Positions 34,703-43,335 of a stretch of DNA of 64,000 bases are shown in pieces (position 1 is the first letter of the stretch; each line of letters begins with the position of its first letter). The position numbers and the translations under genes are program-made. Source of the stretch: CAZAQV01 sp964487255 (lineage in GTDB: Bacteria > Myxococcota_A > Polyangia > Polyangiales > CAZAQV01); the NCBI GenBank assembly GCA_964487255.1, contig CAZAQV010000018.1, forward strand, positions 60,454 to 124,453, written 5' to 3'. Below the pieces are notes generated by a model. That model saw only the letters and a program-made list of their open reading frames with translations. It did not search any database and was not told where the DNA came from.

Positions 34703-35866
34703 ATGTCAGTGACAGCGAGAAAACGTGCGAAGCGCAAGGCGCGCGCCTCGCAGAACAAAGCGGCTCCAATCAACGGTCAGCAAAAGAAAGCCAACGGTCA
34801 GCAAAAAGAACAGGCACTTGAGACCTTTGAGATCGACACATCGCACAATGAAATCTCAGCCATGCTGGCCGTGCACGACGCGAAGCTGTTGCGGCAAAAA
34901 GACTGGCAGGATGCGTTTTGGATCGCGAACGACGAAAAGAAGGTGCACAAGGCCCTGGCGCTGCTCGGGCGACGAAAGACTGATCAGAAGTGGGAAGTGC
35001 TAAAGTTCAAGGCGAGGCGCTCAAACAAGTCCTTTGACGGAAAGACTGACGACACGGAGGCGATGGCACGTGCGGGGGCCTGGCTCTACATTTTCGGCTC
35101 GCACTTTGGCAGTAAAGAGGGTCCCCTCGACCCGGAACGCAACTTCGTGGCGCGGGTAAACGCATCACGCCTAGTGATCAAGAACAAGTGTGTGGAAGCG
35201 AAGATCAAGATTTCGCGTCCTGCGTTTCGCCTCCATCGAGTCATCAACGACGCATTCGATGTGTTTGGTACGCGTCTCATCGAACGTGGTGTCGATGAAC
35301 GGAAGGCCTTCATCAAAGCCACGCGCAAGCTCGACAAGAAATGGCGTGAGCGCATCAAGCCCGCTGACCATCCCATCAACATCGAAGGTGCTACGTTCGG
35401 ACCGAAGGGACGGCTGCACTTGGGCTTGCGCTACCCGGTGACCGTTGAGGGGCATCCGATCGTCGTCGAGATCGACGGTATTGACCGACTTTTCAAAAAG
35501 CGCAGCACCTTCGGCGACCCCGAAGTGACGGATGTGCACGTCGTGACCAATGTTGGCACGGCCGAGAAGCCGCGCGGCATTCGTGAGCTGGATTGCATCG
35601 GCACCACGGTGCACCTCATCTCCGGTGACCTTGATAGCTCGCCCGATCGCAGCGAGATCCTGAAGAACCACCCTGAGGGCAAGCGCGCGAAGAACGAACA
35701 CCACTGTTTCGAGCTTCCGCCCCAACAGCTCGCGTCAGTCGAGGCGACGCACCTGCGCACCTTTGATGAGGATGGGCAAGTCGAGGGCCTGACCGTCAGT
35801 CTCGACGGACGCATCTGGTACGTGCATGACGACGAAAACATCGTCTTACAGGTCGCGAAGGCCTAG
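34703..35866 (+). CDS. Uncharacterised basic protein
   Basis: A 387-residue soluble protein I cannot place in a family. The first 35 residues are Lys/Arg/Gln rich with a near-repeat (NGQQKKANGQQKEQ). A central part (about 95-250) is helical and basic, with KKWRERIKPADHPINIEGATFG. The C-terminal part has alternating hydrophobic strands (LGLRYPVTVEGHPIVVEIDG, GIRELDCIGTTVHLISGDLD). No signal peptide or membrane segment. ATG 34703 is chosen because the upstream frame overlaps mgtC and has no ribosome site. It sits between stress genes on the same strand as the Usp gene but 720 bp beyond it. Confidence 0.65.
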   Translation: MSVTARKRAKRKARASQNKAAPINGQQKKANGQQKEQALETFEIDTSHNEISAMLAVHDAKLLRQKDWQDAFWIANDEKKVHKALALLGRRKTDQKWEVLKFKARRSNKSFDGKTDDTEAMARAGAWLYIFGSHFGSKEGPLDPERNFVARVNASRLVIKNKCVEAKIKISRPAFRLHRVINDAFDVFGTRLIERGVDERKAFIKATRKLDKKWRERIKPADHPINIEGATFGPKGRLHLGLRYPVTVEGHPIVVEIDGIDRLFKKRSTFGDPEVTDVHVVTNVGTAEKPRGIRELDCIGTTVHLISGDLDSSPDRSEILKNHPEGKRAKNEHHCFELPPQQLASVEATHLRTFDEDGQVEGLTVSLDGRIWYVHDDENIVLQVAKA

Positions 35867-35977
35867 GCTGGGTCGTACGAATCGCCCGCTGTGCAGATGG
35901 CCCCATCTGAACGGAGCGTGTCGGTGAGCGTTGCCTGAATCATCAGAACGTCGGGAGTCTCGCCAGCGGGTCGAGGC

Positions 35978-36382
35978 TCAGTAGTGGATGACGCGCGGTA
36001 AACTCTTGGCTTCCGCAACCCACTTTTCGATTTGAGAACGGGTCGGAATCTTCTTCACCCGCACGCGCTCTGCGTTGCACTCGGCCATTTTGCTTTCGAG
36101 ATGTTCGGGGTTTCGTTGTGCGAGTTCGGGCAGGGTGTCAACGCCGGCGGCTTCGAGGAGGTCTGCGTACTGCTCGCCGACGCCTGTGATGCGGAAAAGA
36201 TCAGCCATGTTCACCCAGCGCAGAATGTGTTGGTGGCCGATGCCAGTTTTCTCTTCGAGAGCTCTTCGTCCGGCTGGGGTCGCCCCAGCTCTGCGTAGGT
36301 CCTCGACGCTTTCGATGCCGACTCCGCGCAGCTTTGCGGCGTAGGTATCTCCAATGCCTTCGATTTCAGTGAGCTTGGTCAT
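35978..36382 (-). CDS. DUF4332 helix-hairpin-helix-like protein
   Basis: A 134-residue protein with two helix-hairpin-helix-like halves (TEIEGIGDTYAAKLRGVGI and FRITGVGEQYADLLEAAGV), the DUF4332 pattern. Such proteins often bind nucleic acids non-specifically, but no function is established. Start ATG 36382 has AGAGGA before it; the open frame extends 42 codons further, without a ribosome site. Convergent with the unknown gene at 34703 and divergent from the small protein at 36634. HhH modules recur in the gene at 37728. Confidence 0.78.
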   Translation of the reverse strand: MTKLTEIEGIGDTYAAKLRGVGIESVEDLRRAGATPAGRRALEEKTGIGHQHILRWVNMADLFRITGVGEQYADLLEAAGVDTLPELAQRNPEHLESKMAECNAERVRVKKIPTRSQIEKWVAEAKSLPRVIHY

Positions 36383-36572
36383 AGGTTCGTTTCCTCTAAA
36401 AACGAACTTAGCAACGGCTGTGCCACAAGGTCCGTCCACGATCTGCCTTGCTAGGCTAAACACGCAGCGCCGAAGGCGTGCACTTTCTGCGTGCGGCGAG
36501 GCCGACACGCAACTTTTGCGCCCGCGCGCTCGGACTTATTCGAATACCAGTGGGTTGGCGGTTGTTGGCGAC

Positions 36573-36588
36573 TGGCACGAAACGTGCT
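36573..36588 (+). promoter_or_regulatory. Strong candidate sigma-54 promoter (-24/-12)
   Basis: The sequence TGGCACGAAACGTGCT matches the sigma-54 consensus TGGCAC-N5-TTGCT at 10 of the 11 conserved bases and keeps the GG-N10-GC spacing. Expected transcription would begin about 12 bp past the -12 GC, near 36599, leaving a 35-bp leader with a good ribosome site before ATG 36634. It would drive the small coiled-coil protein and the CBS gene behind it. Confidence 0.6.
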
Positions 36589-36633
36589 GACCTTGAGCCT
36601 AAGCCGAAGTGCTTTGTCAGAAATGAGGTAACG

Positions 36634-36879
36634 ATGAGCGATTCAACAAACGATGAGTTCCAGAAGTGGAAAGACAAGATTCAGTTCCTGGCCGATGAGA
36701 TCCGGCTGCAGTCGCATCTGGCTTCGATGGAAGCGAAAGAGGCGTGGGCAAAGCTTGAACCCAAGGTTGCGGAGTTCGAGTCGCGGGTGGATGACGTGGG
36801 TCATGAAGCGGCCGAGAACATCGCGAAGAAACTCAAAGATGAGCTCGAACGATTCAAGAGTGTGTATTCGAACAAGTAA
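36634..36879 (+). CDS. Small coiled-coil protein of unknown function
   Basis: An 81-residue protein, helical throughout, with heptad-like spacing (WKDKIQFLADEIRLQSHLAS, AKLEPKVAEFESRVDDVGHE). No signal peptide, no membrane segment, no recognised family. Start ATG 36634 follows TGAGGT. It is the first gene after the sigma-54 promoter candidate and lies 24 bp before the four-CBS gene, so the two are probably co-transcribed. It may be a scaffold or regulator that oligomerises. Confidence 0.7.
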   Translation: MSDSTNDEFQKWKDKIQFLADEIRLQSHLASMEAKEAWAKLEPKVAEFESRVDDVGHEAAENIAKKLKDELERFKSVYSNK

Positions 36880-36903
36880 CGCCTAGAGGGGAAGCGCGCT
36901 GTT

Positions 36904-37722
36904 TTGGGCACGACAGATTTACAGATCACGGTCGCTGAGATTATGCAGCGCAGCGTCGCGAGTGTCGCAGAGAACGACGAGCTTGCGTCGGCTTTACGAC
37001 TCATGCTGTGGCGTCAGATCCGACACTTGCCTGTCGTCAATGACGGTGCATTGGTCGGCTTGCTAAGCGAACGTGATATGATCGCCGCGGCGTCCCGCGA
37101 AGCGTGCTCGATCGGGGCACTGGGAAAGGTGCGCGATGTCATGCGGCGATCGGTTTCGAGCATTGCACCCACCGCGACGGTTCCAGAAGCCGCTGCCATG
37201 ATGGCGGTCGAGAAGATCGGCTGTCTGCCGGTCATGGAGGACTCACAGATCGTCGGCATGGTCACCACCACCGACGTACTCGGTGCAAGCGCCTGGGTTC
37301 CCATCAAGCCGAGGGAGAGCGAAGCGGTCGTCGCCGATGTGATGACCCGAAACCCTGCCGTGGCGCGAGAGAGCGAGTTGCTCTCCGTGGCGGCGGCAAG
37401 AATGTTCAAGCGTCGCGTGCGACACCTTCCTGTACTGAGTGAGCAAGGGCGAGCCGTGGGCATGCTCTCCGAGCGGGATGTTCGCAGTGTGTTTGGTAAC
37501 CCACTCCAGTCGAATGTCTCGCATAGCGAGCCACCGCGGGTAGCGAGCGCGATGACGTGCTGCGTACGGACGATAAGTAGCGATGCACCTATCACGAAGG
37601 CCTTTGAGGTGCTGCTTGATGAACGCTTCGGTGCGTTGCCCGTGACAGACAACCAAGGCGTCGTGGTCGGCATGCTGTCGTATTTAGACCTGCTTGCCTG
37701 GAGTCGGCCGGACAAACGGTAG
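36904..37722 (+). CDS. Protein with four CBS domains
   Basis: A 272-residue protein made of two Bateman modules, that is four CBS motifs (starting at about residues 10, 72, 140 and 205), each ending in the signature VG(L/M)LSERD, VGMVTTTDV, VGMLSERDV and VGMLSYLDL. CBS pairs bind AMP, ATP or related adenosyl ligands. There is no catalytic domain, so it is probably a free energy sensor. The start is TTG 36904 with GAGGGG upstream; ATG 36943 would shorten the first CBS. Lies behind a sigma-54 promoter with the coiled-coil protein. Functions in stress survival are inferred from neighbours. Confidence 0.87.
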   Translation: MGTTDLQITVAEIMQRSVASVAENDELASALRLMLWRQIRHLPVVNDGALVGLLSERDMIAAASREACSIGALGKVRDVMRRSVSSIAPTATVPEAAAMMAVEKIGCLPVMEDSQIVGMVTTTDVLGASAWVPIKPRESEAVVADVMTRNPAVARESELLSVAAARMFKRRVRHLPVLSEQGRAVGMLSERDVRSVFGNPLQSNVSHSEPPRVASAMTCCVRTISSDAPITKAFEVLLDERFGALPVTDNQGVVVGMLSYLDLLAWSRPDKR

Positions 37723-37727
37723 CGCTC

Positions 37728-38612
37728 GTGGTCGAGGCTACAACAAAGGCGGTAGAACGCGTTTCAAATGAGCGCGTCGCGGACATGCTCGACGAGGTCG
37801 CGCAGCTGCTCGAAGCTCAAAGCGCCCGAAACTATCGTGTGCGCGCATACCGTCGCGCAGCCGATGTGGTTCGCGCCCTGCCTATCCGTGTTGCGAAGGT
37901 GGCCCAAAGCGGTGGTCGAAAGGCGCTTGCGGAACTGCCTGCGGTTGGCAAGAGCATTGCTTCCTCGATCGATGAAATCGTTCACACCGGTCGCCTTGCG
38001 ATGCTCGATCGGCTCGAAGGGGAAGTCTCTCCAGAGGCGCTCTTCATGCTCGTGCCAGGAATCGGTCCGGAGCTCGCCGAGCGCATCCATCACGACTTAC
38101 ACATTGATACGCTCGAAGAGCTTGAGCTCGCGGTGCATCGAGGAGAGCTCGAAGAGCTTGAAGGGTTTGGCCGGCGACGTACTCAGGCGGTGCGCCAAGC
38201 GCTCGCGTCGATGCTTAGCCGCTCCGCGCGCCGCGCGGCGAGACGTATCGGCCCTACGCACACGACCTTTTCGACGGCCCCACCGCGCCATGAGCCCTCA
38301 GTCGAGCTGCTCTTAAGGGTCGATGCGGACTACCGAGAGCATGCTGAGGCAGGGCGGTTGCACAAGATCGCGCCGCGCCGCTTCAATCCTGAAGGCCGAG
38401 CCTGGCTACCGATCTATCACACCGAACATGAAGGATGGGCGTTCACCGCGCTTTTTTCGAATACGGCGCGCGCGCACCGCTTGGGTAAGACCAACGATTG
38501 GGTCGTGATTTTCTTTGAGCGGGACGGTGATGAAGGACAGCGCACCGTGGTGACCGAGTACCGTGGCCCGCGCGAAGGTCAGCGTGTCGTTCGGGGTCGG
38601 GAGCTTGGGTAA
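37728..38612 (+). CDS. Helix-hairpin-helix protein related to PolX/Pol-beta N-terminus
   Basis: A 294-residue protein. Residues 10-160 resemble the DNA-binding 8-kDa plus HhH part of family X DNA polymerases (ARNYRVRAYRRAADVVRAL, LPAVGKSIASSIDE, VPGIGPELAERIHHDL, LEGFGRRRTQAV). No palm or PHP domain follows; instead the C-terminal part (200-294) is unassigned (RLHKIAPRRFNPEGRAWLP). It could recognise gapped or flapped DNA. Start GTG 37728 lies 5 bp after the CBS gene stop, implying one transcript. Terminates 4 bp before the convergent cation-ATPase stop. Confidence 0.75.
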   Translation: MVEATTKAVERVSNERVADMLDEVAQLLEAQSARNYRVRAYRRAADVVRALPIRVAKVAQSGGRKALAELPAVGKSIASSIDEIVHTGRLAMLDRLEGEVSPEALFMLVPGIGPELAERIHHDLHIDTLEELELAVHRGELEELEGFGRRRTQAVRQALASMLSRSARRAARRIGPTHTTFSTAPPRHEPSVELLLRVDADYREHAEAGRLHKIAPRRFNPEGRAWLPIYHTEHEGWAFTALFSNTARAHRLGKTNDWVVIFFERDGDEGQRTVVTEYRGPREGQRVVRGRELG

Positions 38613-38616
38613 GTGC

Positions 38617-41205
38617 TCAGTCGCGGGGAACGCGCACCGAAGACTCGATTGCGGGTCGAATGTTGAAGAGTTGGCCGATGAGCAAGGGCGCCAGGCTCGC
38701 ACCGGCGATTGTAAGCCATCCCGTGGGGCTTGGCGGCACGACCTTGAGCACCGACGCCAAGGGTTGGACATAGGTCGCGAGCAGCAGAACGACGGTGCAA
38801 AGAGCGATCGCGGCCCAGATCCAGGCGTTGCGCGTGATCTCATTTCTCAGGTAGGCACTCGTCCTCGCCCGCATGTTGAAGACGTGCCAGAGCTGGCCAA
38901 AAGAGATGGTCAAAAACGAAATGCTCACCGCTTCTTGTTGTGGCAGATCGAAGACGTGGAGTGCACAGAAAAATGCGCCCAACGTGCTAGCGGTGAGAAT
39001 CGCACCGTAAATTGAGATGGCTTTCCATTGTGCTTTTCCGAGCACAGGTTCGCCTGCCGGCCGAGGTGGGCGCTCCATCACATTGTCGGCCGCATCGCCG
39101 ACGCCGAGTGCCAAGGCGGGAAAGACATCGGTCACCAAGTTGAGAAAGAGAATCTGCAACGGAAGCAACGGTAGCGGAGTGCGCAGGCTCGCTGCTATCG
39201 CGACGACGAGGACTTCTGCTACGTTGCACGACAAGAGGTAGACCACGAAGCGTCGAATGTTGTCGTAGATGGTGCGGCCCTCCGCGATCGCGACATTGAT
39301 CGTGGCAAGGTTGTCGTCTTGAAGCACCATGGCGGCGGCCTCTCGCGCGGCTTCGGTGCCGCGACCACCCATCGCTACGCCGATGTCCGCTTTGCGTAGC
39401 GCCGGGGCATCGTTGACTCCGTCGCCGGTCATCGCGACGATGGCGCCGTCTCGTTGATGGAGCGAAATCAGTCGCAGTTTCTGCTCAGGGCTCACCCGGG
39501 CAAAGATGTTGGCGGCGAGGAGTTCTTCTCGCTTGGCCTTGTCGGCATCTTCTAGGCTTTCAAGTTCTTTTCCCAGTCTGGCGCGTTCGACGCTGTCAAC
39601 GAGGCCTGTCGCCAAGGCGATATTGCGGGCCGTGACCGGGTGATCTCCGGTGACCATCACGACGCGAATGCCAGCCTTGCGGCATTGACTGATCGTGTCT
39701 CGGACCTCAGCTCGCGGCGGATCGTGCATGGCGACGAGTCCTAGCCAGCGCAGTCCAGCAAAGGCCTTTTCGGACGGGGAATTGCTGTGTCTGCTTGCCA
39801 ACCCGAGAACCCGCAGACCTTGTTCGGCCAGCCGATCGGCCTCGCGTAGCCAGTGTGCGGTTTCTTCGTCGCCGAGTTTACAGGCGGGCAGGATCGCTTC
39901 GGGGGCGCCCTTGGCCGCAATGCGGTATGGCGGCGTCGCGCCGTGCACCGTCGCCATGCGCTTAGAGGAGGAGTCGAAAGGCACTTCACGAACAAGGGGC
40001 CATCGGCTCAGCAGCGCGCCGCGGTCGACACCACCCTCAAGGCCTGCACGAAGAAGCGCTATTTCGGTGGGGTCCCCAATGCTGTCGCCCTTTTCCGAAA
40101 GCGCTGCGTGGTTGCACAGAAGTGCAGCTTCGATCAATGTGCGCTGGTTTTCTTCTGCAGGTACCCACTCTACAACGCGCATGCGGTTCTCGGTCAGCGT
40201 GCCGGTCTTGTCTGTGCAGATCACGCTGGTCGCGCCTAGTGTTTCGACCGCCGAGAGTCGATTGACCAAAGCATTGCGGCTCGCCATTCGACGCATGCCT
40301 CGAGCGAGCGCAATCGTTGCGATGACCGGCAGGCCCTCGGGTACAGCCGCCACGGCGAGTGCAATCGCGGTTTGAATGATGAGAAAGCTATCGTGACCGG
40401 ATAGAACGCCGGAGATAGAGACCAACGCGGCGATGGCGAGAGTGACCCACACAAGGCCCTGTCCGAGTTTGTTGAGCTTGCGCTCGAGCGGCGTCTCCTC
40501 CGACTCTGCGCTGCTCACGAGATGCGCGATGCGCCCAAGTTCACTTCGCATGCCCGTTGCGACGACGACACCTTCTCCGGCGCCTCGGGTGACAACCGTG
40601 CCCTTGTAGAGTATGGAGCTGCGTTCCGCGATATCCGCATCATGCGCTACGCCTTCGACCGCTTTTGCGCTGGGAACGGATTCACCCGTCAATGTCGATT
40701 CGTCGGCCTCAAGCCGTGCTGCTTTGATCACACGAAGGTCCGCGGACACGACGTCGCCGCCTTCGACCAGCACGATGTCACCAGGTACGAGGCGCGATGC
40801 ATTGACCCGTTGCACGCTGCCTTCGCGACGCACGGTTGCGTGTGTCTTACCAAGTTTACGTAGGGCTTCCATCGAGCGGGCGGCCTTGAGTTCCGTGAAA
40901 AATCCGATGGCGGCGTTGATGACAATGACGGCTGCCACGGCACCCGCCTCGACCCACTCTTCGAATGCCAGTGCAGCGAGAAAACTAAGGATCAGTAGAC
41001 CCACGAGCACGCTGCGAAACTGCGCAAGAAGGATCTTCCATACACTTCGCGGCGCGTGCTGCTCGACGATATTCAGACCGTGCAGGTTCTGCCGCTTGCG
41101 CACCTCGTTGTTGGAGAGTCCTCTGCGCTCTTCGACGCAAAGGTGTTCCAGCAAGTCGCGAGGTGGCTGAGCCCAGGGTTGCTCTTGCCTGGCCGGCGCA
41201 GTCAC
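38617..41205 (-). CDS. Type II cation-transporting P-type ATPase
   Basis: An 862-residue ion pump, nearest to the Ca2+/H+ group II (SERCA/PMR1-like, mycobacterial CtpF). N-terminal cation-ATPase domain (residues 15-60), TGES at 173-176, PEGLP in helix 4 at 289-293, phosphorylation motif DKTGT at 332-336, MVTGDHPVT and GDGVNDAPAL later, and NLVTDVFPALALG in helix 6. PEGLP suits Ca2+ or Mn2+ transport. The start is GTG 41205 and overlaps the ftsH stop as GTGA, so it is coupled to ftsH. Convergent with the HhH gene. Confidence 0.93.
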   Translation of the reverse strand: MTAPARQEQPWAQPPRDLLEHLCVEERRGLSNNEVRKRQNLHGLNIVEQHAPRSVWKILLAQFRSVLVGLLILSFLAALAFEEWVEAGAVAAVIVINAAIGFFTELKAARSMEALRKLGKTHATVRREGSVQRVNASRLVPGDIVLVEGGDVVSADLRVIKAARLEADESTLTGESVPSAKAVEGVAHDADIAERSSILYKGTVVTRGAGEGVVVATGMRSELGRIAHLVSSAESEETPLERKLNKLGQGLVWVTLAIAALVSISGVLSGHDSFLIIQTAIALAVAAVPEGLPVIATIALARGMRRMASRNALVNRLSAVETLGATSVICTDKTGTLTENRMRVVEWVPAEENQRTLIEAALLCNHAALSEKGDSIGDPTEIALLRAGLEGGVDRGALLSRWPLVREVPFDSSSKRMATVHGATPPYRIAAKGAPEAILPACKLGDEETAHWLREADRLAEQGLRVLGLASRHSNSPSEKAFAGLRWLGLVAMHDPPRAEVRDTISQCRKAGIRVVMVTGDHPVTARNIALATGLVDSVERARLGKELESLEDADKAKREELLAANIFARVSPEQKLRLISLHQRDGAIVAMTGDGVNDAPALRKADIGVAMGGRGTEAAREAAAMVLQDDNLATINVAIAEGRTIYDNIRRFVVYLLSCNVAEVLVVAIAASLRTPLPLLPLQILFLNLVTDVFPALALGVGDAADNVMERPPRPAGEPVLGKAQWKAISIYGAILTASTLGAFFCALHVFDLPQQEAVSISFLTISFGQLWHVFNMRARTSAYLRNEITRNAWIWAAIALCTVVLLLATYVQPLASVLKVVPPSPTGWLTIAGASLAPLLIGQLFNIRPAIESSVRVPRD

Positions 41206-43127
41206 GTCTGAACTGTCTCCTCAGAGCTTGTTCCTGCGTTGTCCGCAAAGATGTTTGCCAGGGCATCGCCTTCGATCGTTTCTTGGTCGAGAAGCGCCGT
41301 TTTTAGTCGATTGAGTTGCTCGCGGTGACCTTTTAACAGCTCGCTCGCCGCTTCGAGGGCCTCGCCAAGGATCTTGCGCGTCTCATTTTCGATTGCGTGC
41401 GTTGTCGAATCACTGGTCCCCGACTCCGATGCGATGCGCTGACCCAAAAAAGGGTGTTCGACATCGTGCTCGTAGTAGACCGGACCGAAAAGCTTGCTCA
41501 TCCCATACTGGGAAACCATTTTGGTGGCGAGTTTGGTCGCCTCCTTGAGGTCATTTTCGGCGCCAGTCGAAATTGTCCCAAACACGAGTCGCTCGGCTGC
41601 GTATCCCCCCAACAGGACACGAAGTCGAGACTCAATTTCGGGCTGTGTCATCAGGTGACGGTCTTCGATCGGCGTTTGCTGCGTGGCGCCGAGTGCCATG
41701 CCGCGCGGGATGATTGTCACGCGATGAAGAGCCTCTGTCTGAGATGAAAACTGAGCCACCACGGCGTGTCCCGACTCATGAACGGCCACCCGCTCTTTTT
41801 CTTGAAGCGCGAGCTTCCCTTCCCGCGGATCGCCGAGGACGATCTTGTCGTAGGCTTCGCTAAAGTCCGACGCCTCGATGACGTCGGCACCTCGACGCGT
41901 GGCGTGCAGTGCGGCTTCGTTGATCAGGTTGGCAAGGTCTGCCCCTGAAAAACCTGGTGTGTTCTTGGCGATCGCGCGTAGGTCGACATCGGACGCAAGC
42001 GGCTTGTTCTTCGCGTGCACTTCCAGAATGGCCTTGCGCGCGTCGAGTTCGGGTCGATCGACAAAAACCCGGCGGTCGAAGCGTCCTGGACGCAGCAGCG
42101 CTGGGTCGAGCACATCGGGGCGATTGGTGGCCGCCAACACCACTGTTAGATCGTTGCGGTTAAAGCCATCCATCTCGGAGAGAAGTTGGTTGAGCGTCTG
42201 CTCTCGTTCGTCGTGGCCTCCGCCGAGGCCGGCGCCTCTCGATCGGCCCACAGCGTCGATTTCGTCGATGAACACGATGGCTGGTTCGTTCTTCTTCGCT
42301 TCTTCAAACAAGTCGCGCACACGGGCTGCGCCGACGCCGACGAACATCTCGATGAACTCTGAGGCAGAGATGCTGTAGAAGGGAACCCCCGACTCGCCTG
42401 CGACGGCCCGTGCCAGCAGGGTCTTTCCTGTGCCGGGGGGGCCGACCAAAAGAACGCCGCGCGGTACTTTTCCGCCAAGTCGGCGAAAGCGTTCCGGCTC
42501 CTTGAGAAACTGCACGATCTCTTGCAGGTCTCGCTTGGCGGAGCCGAGGCCTGCCACGTCTTCAAATGTGACGTCCACCGCCGTGTTTCGCTCGAACTTT
42601 CGACTCTTGGACTTGAGGATGCCGCCCAGCGGACCGCCGCCTGACATCACGCTCTGCGCGCGTCTCGACATCCAAATCCAGATTCCGATGATGAGCGCCC
42701 AGGGGAGCAAACCCAAGATCACCTGAACAGCGAAAGGCTGAGACTCCTCCTCCACGCGAATCCGCACATCCTTCTTTCGCAACAAGGGTAGAAGTTCGTC
42801 GTCGGCATCGGGCCGCAAGGTGCGAAACTGCGTGGTCGTCTTTCCGTCGACCTTCTGTGATGCTTTGAGCGCTCCTTCGATCGTCGTGCCTTTGACGCGG
42901 ACCGATTGGACCTTGTTGTCCTCCACCCAGTCGTAGAACTGTGAATAGTCGACGGCGGGGTGTGTCGAGCTATGAGAACTGAGCTGCCAAACGTACATCC
43001 CGACCATCAGCGCAGCGAGCATCGCGAACAGCGTCCACGAAAAGCGTGGACGCCGTGGCGACTCGGGGTCTTGCCCGGGTTGTCGTGGTCCCCTCGTGGA
43101 TGGAGGCGTTGGCAGAGCTTGTGACAT
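41202..43127 (-). CDS. ftsH: ATP-dependent zinc metalloprotease FtsH
   Basis: A 641-residue membrane-anchored AAA+ protease. Two helices (about 30-48 and 133-151) enclose a periplasmic domain; Walker A GPPGTGKT, Walker B IVFIDEIDAVG, the second region of homology RPGRFDRRVF, and the zinc site HESGH at about residue 435 follow. It degrades membrane and some cytoplasmic regulatory proteins. Start ATG 43127. It precedes and overlaps the cation ATPase, and is divergent from PEP synthase with about 208 bp between starts. A second FtsH may exist elsewhere; the stress setting suggests a specialised copy. Confidence 0.94.
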   Translation of the reverse strand: MSQALPTPPSTRGPRQPGQDPESPRRPRFSWTLFAMLAALMVGMYVWQLSSHSSTHPAVDYSQFYDWVEDNKVQSVRVKGTTIEGALKASQKVDGKTTTQFRTLRPDADDELLPLLRKKDVRIRVEEESQPFAVQVILGLLPWALIIGIWIWMSRRAQSVMSGGGPLGGILKSKSRKFERNTAVDVTFEDVAGLGSAKRDLQEIVQFLKEPERFRRLGGKVPRGVLLVGPPGTGKTLLARAVAGESGVPFYSISASEFIEMFVGVGAARVRDLFEEAKKNEPAIVFIDEIDAVGRSRGAGLGGGHDEREQTLNQLLSEMDGFNRNDLTVVLAATNRPDVLDPALLRPGRFDRRVFVDRPELDARKAILEVHAKNKPLASDVDLRAIAKNTPGFSGADLANLINEAALHATRRGADVIEASDFSEAYDKIVLGDPREGKLALQEKERVAVHESGHAVVAQFSSQTEALHRVTIIPRGMALGATQQTPIEDRHLMTQPEIESRLRVLLGGYAAERLVFGTISTGAENDLKEATKLATKMVSQYGMSKLFGPVYYEHDVEHPFLGQRIASESGTSDSTTHAIENETRKILGEALEAASELLKGHREQLNRLKTALLDQETIEGDALANIFADNAGTSSEETVQT

Positions 43128-43335
43128 TCAGATTCCTTGTCAGTGGCGGACGGTTAGCGATGCTCATTGCACAGCGCAAGCGGTTCGAGCAAGCGGTGTT
43201 GGCTTTGCACGCATAAAATGCGAAACGTGCTACCTGGGGCGCAAGTGTTTCGTCGTGCCCCAAAAAAAGGTCAAAACTGGCGACTATTCGTCCGAGAGGC
43301 TGCGGCACAGCACGTGCATGCCCGTGCGAACAGGT

